From Gonocerus acuteangulatus (Eukaryota; Arthropoda; Insecta; Hemiptera; Coreidae), in assembly GCA_946811695.1 (NCBI GenBank), contig OX328128.1:25266701-25330700 (forward strand): a stretch of 64,000 nt of DNA, given 5' to 3'. Positions within the stretch are counted from its first letter, which is position 1. Every line of letters starts with the position of its first letter. A program made the translations under genes and the position numbers. Below, piece by piece: positions 53,289 through 63,474 of the stretch. Under the pieces are notes generated by a model, which was not told the origin of the DNA, searched no databases, and saw only the letters and a program-made list of their open reading frames with translations.

Positions 53289-53576
53289 TCTATATATATA
53301 AAAATCACGTGTCTGTTTTTCTGTTTGTTTGTTCCTTATACAAATCCACACCGTTTGACTGATATTGACCAAACTTCGCACATAGATACGTCTTGATCCG
53401 GGAAATCTCGTAGTCTAGCTCAAAATCTTCTAGGATTCACAGTTCGGGAGTTACGCCTTCGAAAATGTCATTTATGAAGGAGTAAATTCTCCGAAATAGC
53501 CATTTTCTTCCAGTGTTGCAACTTCTTCAAAGAAGAACGGCAATATAGATGGAAATTAGCAAGCCAACAAAACTCT

Positions 53577-54572
53577 TTTTTTTTTTAAGTTTTACTTTCT
53601 TTTTGTTTTTGTTTTACTTTTTTTTAAGTTATACTTATTTTTAAAGTTTTATTTTAACTTCTTTTAAAGTTTTACCTATTCACAAAATAGCCTTATATTC
53701 TCAGAATTTGGAGACAAATCATATTTCTGTTTAAGAAGTATATATCAAGTAAGACAACACTGGGCTCCTAGATGTTATGCAGTTTTGCGACAGAATTAAG
53801 CTTGCAAATACATTTAAACGGTTTAAGTTTTTAACAAATCTTTTTTGAAACATTTCGTTAAAACTTTGTTTTAAATCATTTCAGTTTTAACCTTTGTTTG
53901 TTTAATTACAAATTACAATTTAAATTACATTACGTTTGCGAACGTGTGTATCAAACTTTTTTAAGTTTGAACATTTTTTAAGTCTACCTTTTAGCCTTTT
54001 AAGTCTATCTTAAAGTAATAAAAAGTAAATAAATCGTATAACATAAATTTATTTCTGTAGTACAACACTGGGCTTAGAAGCCATTTTTCTTTTGCTATCA
54101 AACATTTACATTTTAAGCTTGAACATTTTTTCTTTTTTTAGCCTTAGTGTTTATATCTAACATTCATACATCTAACTTTTTAAGTTTCATGAAACTTTTT
54201 TAAGTGTCTGCAAACTTTTTAAGTTTTCAAACGTGCGTTAATCAAACTTCATAAAGTTTGCAAAAGTGTCTGTATCAAACTTTTTTAAGTTTGGTGTTTT
54301 CATTTATCTTATAACCATGTAAGTCAAGTAAGTAGAACTATAAGTTTAACTTCCATTCCCTTTGTTTACTATTTTTGTTACTATGCTATTTTATTGCTTA
54401 TTAAAAACTATGCCTTTAATAATTAATTTATGCCTCCGTTTTATCACATGTATTTGCTTAGTAAAAGCTTGCAAATACATTTAAACGGTTTATGTTTTTA
54501 TCAAATCTTTTTCGAAACATTTCGTTAAAACTGTGTTTTAAAACATTTCAGTTTTAACCTTTGTTTGTCTAT
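53577..54572. repeat. TTTAAGT-rich field with 107-bp direct repeat
   Basis: AAGCTTGCAAATACATTTAA ... TTTTAACCTTTGTTTGT occurs at about 53798-53905 and 54466-54572 in direct orientation. Between them lie many TTTTTTAAGTTT variants. The direct repeats could be remnants of LTRs of the copia relic just downstream, but the spacing is unusual. Confidence 0.5.
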
Positions 54573-54619
54573 TTTCATCTTTTAGTTATACCATACATGG
54601 TGTTAATATAGAATATAGA

Positions 54620-55359
54620 AGTGTTTAATTACTTGGAAAATTAACCAATAAGAGAATTAAAATTATGAGATGTGACAATGGTAAGGAATATTTAAATAGT
54701 ATGATTTATGCTATTACAAAGAATAAGAGTATCTAAATTTATCCATGCCCTCATATATTCACAAATTAAAGAGAACTGCTGACCAATTTTGTAGAACAAT
54801 TATGAATATATGGCATTGTTTACTGGCAGAATCTATTGTTGTAAAAAAGTTTTGGCCTAAAATTGTTTGTGGAGCAACTTATTTGAAAAATCGCACTTTA
54901 GCTAAAACCATTGAGAATAAAACATCCTGTAAAATATATTTGGAAAGAAACCAGATGTTTCTAAGTTACGTTTATATGGTAGTAAAGTTGTTCTTAAGAA
55001 ACCAGAACAAATAACGACTTTTAAATGGGGTAAGAAGGTGAATATTTGCATTTTAATCCGTTATAGTGAAGCTCGGGAGTACTTTTGAATAATAAAATCA
55101 TAGTCACTATGCATGTTGATGATGATGATTAGTTAATAGTTAGGTGAGTGGGAACTGATGAAAAATTTTAATGAAGAAAAGGAACTGGACTTGATTAATT
55201 TTTAGATGAAAGCCTTGGATAAATACAAATGTATAGTTTTAAACAAAATAATACTTGGGATTTAGTTGAAAATAAGAAAGTTGTGAATGCAAAATGTTGA
55301 CCAGTTGGACATAGAGACTGCATTCTTAAATGGTAAAATCAATTCGGAAGTGTATATTT
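54620..55359 (+). pseudogene. Ty1/copia-type pol relic (integrase and RT start)
   Basis: The integrase core is recognisable: RCDNGKEYLNS at about 54671 (catalytic Asp region), then in the frame of 54745-55014 FCRTIMNIWHCLLAES, KKFWPK and ATYLKNR. Further on NNTWDLVENKKVVNAK and, in another frame, QLDIETAFLNG match the start of the copia reverse transcriptase. Frameshifts, stops and large gaps show decay, and the PQQNG stretch is lost. A VDDD segment (about 55105) lies before NTWDLV, the reverse of normal order, so it may be chance or rearrangement. The relic stops where TIR element E begins. Confidence 0.72.
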
Positions 55360-55432
55360 GAGGAGATTGGTATCAAAGTTGGACAACTCCATTTTTATTC
55401 AATTGAAAAAAATGGAGTTGTCTAACATTTGA
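55360..55432. mobile_element. Short TIR element E fragment
   Basis: GAGGAGATTGGTATCAAAGT and GGACAACTCC are followed within 30 bp by an inverted TGGAGTTGTC. Minimal version of element E, inserted at the end of the copia relic. Confidence 0.6.
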
Positions 55433-56287
55433 GTCAAATGAATATATTGGAGACATGCTTACAAACTCATTGTGTAAAGAAACATTTAAGAAATTCAGAA
55501 ATATGTTAAATTTGATATTTTATATTTCATATATTGTTTATACTTCCTGCCTTAGGGAGGAACATTTTCGTCGGTTATACAATTTATAATGTGAAGTGAT
55601 GTACATCTTGCTGTTTGTGTGTGTAATAAATGAATATGAACTTGACATGCTCTTATGGATCTCCCACACTTTTACTACTTTTAAATAATTTCTTATCTCA
55701 ACAATTTTAATTATAAAAAGGCACATTTAATTTTAAAAAATATGGTAGTAATACCCATTATGAATAACTCGCAGAAGGAATCAATTACATTCTCTTCTAG
55801 ATTTGTACCAAAAATATTTACTTTATTATCATAAATTATTCCTCCAAGCCCTCAATCTTAGAACCTTTAAAAAAATATGTTCCATTAAGGAGAAGGCAGC
55901 AACCATGGAGTTTTATATCATTTTTATTGTTTCATAACGTTTTGTCCATCGCAAGCCTAACTTAATTTCACTTTTAATATTTAAATTTATATCATTTTAA
56001 TTTGCTCTCATGGAATTGTCTTTAAACCATTTCCTTCTTATTAAAATGAATTCTTTCATTTATCCCCCCCCCCAGGTGAATTGAATTTTCCATGCAATTT
56101 TCTATTAATCTAAATATGCCAAGCCTCTTTATTATTGACATATTTACACCCAGCAGTTTTATTATATTTTTATACCTGCTTTCTTTTGTCTGAGATATTT
56201 ATATCCTCTGACTACTCCATTATTTAAATACGCTTGCAATTTGAGCACAATATTGTTGCAAAATCAAAAAAAAAAAGGACCCTAAGT
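55433..56287. other. Unassigned A+T-rich sequence
   Basis: No gene recognised; C-run at about 56063. Confidence 0.4.
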
Positions 56288-56593
56288 GGCAGATACTATA
56301 GAGGAATCTGATTCATGACTGTACTGCACACTAGGGAGAAAGTGTGGTCAGTACTATGCTCCAGCCGCCTGATTTTCCCCTAGGCTGCTTCGACACCTCA
56401 AGCCATTAGCACCCAGGGTATCCATTGGTAAATTTATTAAAGGCTGGGTTGGCCTAGGGACTGCCAGTGAGGCCAAATTCAACCCAAGAACGAAGACATT
56501 AGAAGAAAAAATCTTTATTGTTTGCTCGAGATTCGATCTCAGGTGCTCCAGTTTATTAGTCCAGTGCTCTACCACTGAGCTAACCTCGACCCC
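56288..56593 (-). mobile_element. SINE S2, copy 4
   Basis: On minus: GGGGTCGAGGTTAGCTCAGT, ACTAATAAACTGGAG, B-box-like GATCGAATCTC and the body to CTATAGTATCTGCC; the last 35 bp are missing. Confidence 0.85.
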
Positions 56594-57345
56594 TCGCCAA
56601 ATCAAATTAATCCCCCATTAATTTATTTAGTATAAGTCCTTATTGAAATTCCCAAATAGCTTTAATTCGTTGTTGTCTATAGCTGCAACAAAAATATCTA
56701 AATTTGTTTTTCTTAGATAGCCCTATTTCCTATGACAAAAGGGCTATCCTTAAAGAAGAGCTCATAAACCTTAAGATTTGAAAGAGAAGCTTTAATATAA
56801 CGGAAAATGTCAACAACAAAATGTGAAAGTTTATTTGGAACAAAAAGTTTTTAATACTTTCCTTTTGGCTCAATTAACATAAATCCTGCATCAATTACTT
56901 TTTCAATCATAGAAAGAAAAACCTTAGTTACAGATTATTACATGAAAAGGTATAGAACATAACATATTAATATTATATTTAAAAAAACAAAAACAATACA
57001 AATAAAGAATAGTTTCAGTTATACTAAATTAAAACTTATAACTAAGTAAGTATAACCTTAATTAAATGCTTCATTTTGTTGCTATTTTTTAATATGTATT
57101 TATATATGGACCACACATTATTTTCTTTAAAAAATTATACACAGGTAGTTTGGTTAGGATTTTCTTTAAAGTGGTACTACAATTACATGATTCCAGTATA
57201 CTTTTTAAAATAAGGGTTAATTTATTTTCCACCCCACATTCAGTGAAAATTTGAAAAATAATTTTTTTAACTGAGCTCTCAACTTATAAACTTACTTTCT
57301 CATAATTTGAACAAGTGTCATATAATCATTCATTTTAATATATAA
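56594..57345. other. Unassigned A+T-rich sequence
   Basis: No gene or repeat recognised. Confidence 0.4.
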
Positions 57346-57473
57346 TAAAAAGTAGGAGTACCATGACATGCTGGGTAACAGGTATTTAATATGAAACATG
57401 TGTAGCATGCCAAACCCGGTAACACCTATTTAATATAAAGTAGGTGTAGCATGGCACACCGGGTAACAGCTAG
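57346..57473 (+). repeat. Two to three tandem Helitron 3' ends
   Basis: AGTACCATGACATGCTGGGT, AACATGTGTAGCATGCCAAAC and GGTGTAGCATGGCACACC are three successive versions of the terminal hairpin, each followed by CGGTAACA or GGGTAACA. Only the last is followed by CTAG. The spacers contain TATTTAATAT. Confidence 0.7.
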
Positions 57474-58540
57474 TTTCTTATAAATATTCGTAGGCCACAT
57501 TGGCATTCATTAAATACAGCATTAAAGTAGACACCATTCCGTAGACAGCTACAACTAGACAAAAAATACGACATACAACTCATTCACCTTGAAGCCAAGA
57601 CGTTTATTCTGAAAAAAAATAAATAAATAAAAAACGTTGCAGTGATCTCAGTGTGTCACTACAAAAAACAAACTAAGGGAAATTAAAATCACAATTCATC
57701 AATGGCCTTCAAGCAAGGGAGGCAAAAGAAGGTAAGAAATATATCTTTTTTTTTTTCTTTTTTTTTTTTTATTTGTGTAATGTGTCGTCAACCACTATGA
57801 GGCCATTAAACACAGGATTATAGATGTGTATTTGTTTAACTGATTCTATTGGCGTTCCGCGAAATTAACCAGAAAATGTGGGGGAATAGAATTATAATAT
57901 TTTTTGAAGGTTATTATTTCGAGTGATTTTAATTTTAATTTTAATGTTTTCTTGTTTGTGATATTTTTTATATGATTTAAATATTTAGTTTATGATATTT
58001 GTTATGGAGTCACATATTTGTTTTTAAGTTATGTTTTTAGATATTATTTATTAATTCATTTGACGTTAAAAATTCGAATAGCTTATTGATCTGTTTGTGA
58101 TGATCTGCTAATATTTCGTCAATTCTATCTGATATCTGATAATTCTATCAATTGTAAAGGTCTATTATTTATCTATGTAAATTTCTATCGTATGTAAACC
58201 TCAATCATCATGTGTAAAGATCTTATCACCCAAAGCATTATTCATACTCGCTTGAATTATTTTCTTTGCATCGTGTGATGTTATTACCTTTCTCAATGAA
58301 ATATTTATATACAAAAAGTAGTAGATTTTAACGTTTAAAAATCGGAAATTGACTATATTGCTGTATAGAGTATATACATCCTGAAGGTATTTTGAGTGTA
58401 TTCTGCTGAGGTGGATATATATATATCTGGTGGAGTTGGGATAGAGAGCGGTCGATAAAGCCGGGCCAATAGGAAGAGAGGGCGGGGCGGGTTAGCGCAA
58501 GGCTCATCCAGGGATAACCTTCCAGGCTGCCGGGAGACTT
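57474..58540. other. Unassigned sequence
   Basis: T-rich run at 57747-57770; otherwise nothing recognised. Confidence 0.4.
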
Positions 58541-60000
58541 CCGTCGAGGTATTCAACCTCCTGGAGGTGTGGAGTTAGGATGGAATTCTAGAGTGAGAGG
58601 ATGTACTTGAGAGCGAGTTGATTACGGGAAACCTTATAATAATCTAGAACCAACATCTGGCTAAAGGCTAAGGAAGGGTTAGTGTTATGATGGTAAGTCA
58701 AGGCAATGTTCCGAACCGGCAATGTACGGCTACTGGGTGACTTCCATCGAGGTATTCAACCTCCTGGAGGTTTGGAGTTAGGATGGAATTCTGGAGTGAG
58801 AGGATGTACTTGAGAGCGAGTTGATTACGGGAAACCTTATAATAATCTAGAACCAACATCTGGCTAAAGGCTAAGGAAGGGTTAGTGTTGTGATGGTAAG
58901 TCAAGGCAATGTTCCGAACCGGCAATGTGCGGCTACTGGGTGACTTCCATCGAGGTATTCAACCTCCTGGAGGTATGGAGTTAGGATGGAATTCTGGAGT
59001 GAGAGGATGTACTTGAGAGCGAGTTGATTACGGGAAACCTTATAATAATCTAGAACCAACATCTGGCTAAAGGCTAAGGAAGGGTTGTTGTTGAGATGGT
59101 ACGTCAAGGCAATGTCCGGCTACTGGAAGAATTCCAACGAGATATTCAACGTACTGGAGGTATGGAGTTAGAATGAAATGTTCTTATGTACTAGTTGCAC
59201 CGAGAAGTGGGTCTCGTTCAGGGATCTGGATCATGAAATGAGAACTCAATTGAAGTTGTGGCAATATGGTGACCGAAAGACCATCTATTAATATTATCAA
59301 CGAGTAGGATTGACTCGAGTTTCGACATAATCTTGAGCGAGCGGAAACTCATAGCAATTATGCCATTAAAATATGTCCTACTGGTTTCCTAGGTAATATA
59401 ACATTATCACTTATGTTAATTGCATAATTGCTATGCGCTTCCGCTCGCTACGCTCGCTCAAGGTTATATCGCAACTTTAGTCAATCCAACTCGTTGGTAA
59501 TATAGATCACTGGCTTTTCGGGGGAAAATGTACCGATATCCAATTTAACATTGCTTCAAAAGAGTACTTTTTCAATCGTTGGTGAATCCAAAATACTTAT
59601 TTTCCTAGCCGAAAGAACAGCACAAAGGATACAAACAACTCTACAACACTAAGAAGTGAAACAAGAAACAATAAATATAAAACAAATCTAACAGTAAGTT
59701 AACACAAAACGATGACTAGAATGGAAGAAAGGACAGCCAATGGAATTGCCCATAGGAATGAACCAATTGAAACGCTTCATTTGAGTTCTCATTTCATGAT
59801 CCGGATCCCTGAACGAGACCCACTTCTCGAGATCGGTTTAACTAGTACGTAAGTACCGTATGAAATTCTGGAGAGAGAGGATGTGCTTGAGAGTATGTTG
59901 TCTTATAGGGGGAACCGTATAATAATTGAGGATGAACATCTGAGCTGGAGGCTAAAGGCTAAGGAAGGTTTCCAAGGCAATGTTCCGATGGGATTGGAGA
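58541..60000 (+). repeat. 203-bp tandem array, interrupted by a fold-back element
   Basis: Units begin CGAGGTATTCAACCTCCTGG at 58545, 58748 and 58951 (period 203), and a fourth at 59138 after a deletion of about 16 bp. The fourth is split by the insertion at 59180-59859 and resumes with ATTCTGGAGAGAGAGGATGT. Units are over 95% alike. The length is not a multiple of three, and the similar apparent peptides in each unit are by-products. Confidence 0.92.
59173..59866. mobile_element. Fold-back element Z with 7-bp TSD
   Basis: The element 59180-59859 (680 bp) is flanked by ATGAAAT (59173-59179, 59860-59866). Ends CTTATGTACTAGTT and AACTAGTACGTAAG are inverted. Outer arms share AGAAGTGGGTCTCGTTCAGG, and inner arms share GAGCGAGCGGAA and ATTGCTATG. 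The tandem unit resumes in register after the right TSD, which confirms the insertion. Confidence 0.85.
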
Positions 60001-60369
60001 ACATTTACAGGAATGATGTGAAACGAAAGAGTTACTGTCGAGATGTGAATATCGCGGATACAGTAATCTCTGTATTGCCTTGAACACAGAATGTGTGTAA
60101 AAGGACGGAAGAACGATAAAGGTGGTATCGAATATCGCAATGTGTAAGTGCAGAATCATGGTTCAATGGCAAGCCGTTTTAATAGCGTAAGTGACTCGAT
60201 CAGTACATTATATATGGAGACACTTTACTTAAGGGATAAATACCACCATGTGCAATCACAATCAATGTAATTTTCATGAATTTATAAAGAACAAATAAAC
60301 CAATATTTCTCAACCCTTTGTATCTAAAGTTATATAAGGGGTGTTGAACTATCCAACAAAAAAAAAGTT
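60001..60369. other. Unassigned sequence
   Basis: No gene recognised. Confidence 0.4.
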
Positions 60370-60690
60370 ATAATTCCTCGAAAAAAAATGGCGGCACTGT
60401 CTGACGAACGGAACCCTCTTTTTCATGGGCAATAGTCCGAACGAAATAATTAAACAATTTTAAAATTTCCTTATATTCTATTGTTTTGAGAAAGTTTAAG
60501 AAGTGCTTGGGCTGCATATTTACTAACAGTGAGAGGAGATCTGATCTGTATGAGTTGTATATAGGATATTTTAAACAGAAATTAAATAGATCTCTCAGTG
60601 AACACAGAGGTTTGCATTTTATTACAAGAAATGAATACCTGGTTTTTATTTGTTTCTTAAATGACATTATCATGGTCAAAATGATTTCCG
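60370..60690 (-). pseudogene. Non-LTR retrotransposon ORF2 C-terminal relic
   Basis: The 103-codon frame contains FCLKYPIYNSYR, HFLNFLKT and LKLFNYFVRT. The order Cys-Pro-x-Tyr...Arg, FLNLL and LxxFxxxA is that of the extreme C-terminus of a common invertebrate LINE ORF2 after the reverse transcriptase. The preceding Cys/His residues are disturbed (KCKPLCSLRDLF). No poly(A) tail is seen. The match is motif-level only, to a different LINE lineage from the 25.7-kb relic. Confidence 0.45.
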
Positions 60691-61058
60691 TTTAGATGGA
60701 AATCGCTCTTATAGGGAGGTTCATGGTGACTTTTTTTGGGCAAGCAACATGTTTTAAAGGCCTCTTGGGTTCTAAAAGATTTTAGCCGTTTATAGATTCC
60801 TATAGACTTTGTATAGTCTATAGAAAATCCTATGAGACCAAAAAAAAAAAAAAAATGCTTCAGAATTTATGCTTATTGGATGGATTTCCATATTGGACCC
60901 ATGTGCTTTTAGCAAGAGTTTAGAGAAGAAAAGGGGTCGGTCCCAACCCCTAGCTTATCGCCCTGAGAGTTCCCTGAAAATTGAAAACTGTTCGAGTACT
61001 TCGCCGTTTAAGTCCTTGAAGAGCGAAGGGCTTAGCGATTCAAGTCCTGCATATGTAT

Positions 61059-61128
<70 letters not shown>

Positions 61129-61673
61129 CTCCACTTATCTCTCTGCATTCTCTTTCTGGCTCTCTATCGTACTCTCGAGCAATCTTTGTCTGCCTCCCTC
61201 TTCCAGATTCCGATCAATTCACAATAGCTACATGCCTGTTCAGCCAGGAACTCACACACTACAGTATAAGCCCTGAGAGAACACACACCAAGGAGATAGG
61301 GGGAGACACAGCTGGTGCGGTGCTATCTCCCAGCAATAAAAGTCACCACTCCGATGAAATATTCAGGGTTCTTATTGCTCCGCTCTTCCGATCCGGCGAT
61401 TTATTTGAACGACTCGTAGGTGAATTACACGAGGATTTGTTCTCTATGAGGTTCCCTTCGTATCTAGAAGCTACTTCCCCCGAAGTTACGCCTTACTGAA
61501 TTCAAATCAGATGGAATCATTTAAAAATGACGCCTTTAGCGGCTGAATTTTCCAGTTATATTCAGCTGAGCCTATGTAATGCCTTGTAGATTTATAAACA
61601 CAGCGAATATCATTGTCTTGAAACCCCTCCGAGTACATTTGATTGTACTGCAGAACATATGTTTTCTCAGGAA
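60691..61673. other. (CT)n microsatellite and unassigned sequence
   Basis: (CT)n at 61062-61124. Overlapping frames of 135 and 148 codons run through it (Ser-Leu repeats), with no recognised domain on either side. The segment is less A+T-rich than its surroundings. Confidence 0.5.
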
Positions 61674-61912
61674 CATATCGTCCCCATCGAATATGAAAAT
61701 CGGAGCAAACTAGCAAACGAACATATTTGATTGACGAAGTAATATATTGAAAAATGGTCTCATGCGATACTTTATTTAAGGCATTTCCAGCTATTATAAA
61801 GAGTTGCGACAATTTTCGACAAGCCTTATGTACCAAAATCCAACAGCAAAGTATCGAATCCGACAAACAAGATTTTTCAAATTCGATAGTTCGACATGGT
61901 AGGGACGATATG
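61674..61912. mobile_element. TIR repeat family I, copy 2
   Basis: Ends CATATCGTCC and GGACGATATG are inverted; the right TIR extends through GACATGGTAGGGACGATATG. The body matches 12346-12581. 239 bp, no coding capacity. Confidence 0.7.
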
Positions 61913-62406
61913 GCCTTTCCAAAGAACGTCGAAGCAACTTAAAAACTTTTTCACGAGAAGTAAAAAAGAAAATATATTTCCAAAATTATAGTTTTTACTA
62001 TCAAATCTTAAAAAGAATACGACTGCTTATATTACAGCTCAACGAAATTCCTGAGAATAGTTTTAGCAAGATTAAGAATACTGTCCATCAATTACCTTCT
62101 AAAAGAGATCCACCGTATGCTACACAAAAAACTCACAACAAGAAGCTTTTATTTTATTTTTTATATATTTTTTTCATAAATTGACAGCCCATATGCTCCT
62201 TAATGCAATTCCTTTATAGGGTAATTATTCTGTGGTAATTAATAATATGCATATTCATAGCTTGTTTTAATTGTTTTATTTGCCGACAGCTAATCCAGGA
62301 TACAAAATGAATTCTTATTTGCTTGAGAAAAAAAAAATCTCCTTTCGACGCGGTACATTCTGTTAAGTTTTGTTAAAGTCAAAAAGCCATTTCATTGTAT
62401 CGGTAT
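61913..62406. other. Unassigned sequence
   Basis: No gene recognised. Confidence 0.4.
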
Positions 62407-62757
62407 GATCGCCTAGAATTTAAGTCAGAAGTTACACAAATTAGAAAGTTGATTTCTGACACCTTATTTGAAGAAATGATGACAGATACTGAGAAAACAG
62501 GCATGGATTGGTTTTAAGAGTGTCATCAAAAACTTTTTGGTAAATTACAAAAATGTTGTAGAAATATGCTTTCAAAAGCTGGGCTACAATATGAGTGTGA
62601 AAGTACATTTCCTGCACTCTCTTTTGGATTTATTTTCCAGAAAATCTCGGCTATGTCAGTGAATAGCTCGTACCAGGACATAAATAAAATGGAAAAACCC
62701 TACCAGAGAAAGTGGAATATAAATATGATAGGTGATTATTTCTGGATGCTGAAATGA
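62407..62757 (+). pseudogene. Relic of an uncharacterised invertebrate repeat-associated protein
   Basis: One frame runs 117 codons with a single internal TAA (after MDWF, about 62515) to a TGA after WMLK. Residues FKSEVTQIRKLISDTLFEE and MTDTEKTG, then YQDINKMEKPYQRKWN and DYFWMLK match, as I recall it, a protein family seen in many invertebrate genomes, with a (R/Y)FHQDI...YQG(R/K)WN...MADYCWxLKRD signature at its end. I know of no established function; its high copy number suggests a mobile-element origin. Here the His of FHQDI and the Cys of DYCW are lost. No introns or flanking gene parts are visible. Family recognition is from memory and unverified. Confidence 0.5.
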
Positions 62758-63474
62758 GATGTATGAAATTCTTTCCATCGTAGGAACTCTACAAAACGTT
62801 CATTTCAAAACAGTTTGTAAAAATATGGTCAAATGTTCAAATTTAACTGATGATGTAAAACAATAGTTAACTTTTAAGAGTTTTGTGTTCACAGTTATGG
62901 ATTTACTTACTTATATTTAATAATAAAACATAAATTCAATAGAGGCTAGTATACGAATGCATATTTTACTATTCCATATATTGTGGAAATTAGTACACGA
63001 CGGAGGAAAACAAGTTCATTTTCTGATTCAGTGCACTCAAATTAGGGATAGTGACATATTAAAATAAAAGACAAAAAGTTAAATTTTGTAGACCAGTATT
63101 ATATGTCTTTAAATAATTATAAATAAAGATTAATAATAAGTAAAGATCCTCCTTGTACTTCTTAAGATCTTCAGAAGCGATCACCCCATAGAAAGAAAAA
63201 AAACTCTTTGGATTACTTGCACCCCATCTTCAAATAAAAGTTCTGTAAGAAGTTCATATCGATTAATTAGTGACTGGCATGACCTAGGGTTGCTTAGAAT
63301 AAGCATCAGTACAAATAAAGTCTTTAAGAAAAGTTAGTTCATTAGAGAGCTCAAAAAAAAGTTTAGAAAAATAACGACGGTAAAGAAAAAATAGCAAATA
63401 TTTGTAAATCGTTAAAAAATATTTTCTACTTGAAAGGATATACTTTGGATGGAATTGAGTTTTCTTTGAAAAGA
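62758..63474. other. Unassigned A+T-rich sequence
   Basis: No gene or repeat recognised. Confidence 0.4.

Larger units (their letters stand above)
53289..57473 (+). mobile_element. Candidate Helitron spanning 4.2 kb
   Basis: The 5' end TCTATATATATAAAAATCAC follows an A, and the 3' end (GGTGT...ACACC hairpin, GGGTAACAG, CTAG) precedes a T, as for an A|T insertion. The TGTCTGTTTTTCTGTTTG and ACCGTTTGAC boxes follow the 5' end. No Rep/helicase is present, and the interior holds copia, TIR and SINE debris. Whether the two ends belong to one element is unproven. Confidence 0.4.

Noticed and set aside
55100..55125. YVDD-like reverse transcriptase box
   Set aside because: Only a GATGATGATGATG run, and it lies before rather than after the NTWDLV and AFLNG motifs; not counted as evidence for copia.
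58698..59107. Two nearly identical minus-strand peptides
   Set aside because: By-products of the 203-bp tandem array; the period is not a multiple of three, so the frame is not maintained.
61053..61499. 148-codon plus-strand frame with Ser-Leu repeats
   Set aside because: The frame is opened by a (CT)n microsatellite; the flanking parts show no recognisable domain.
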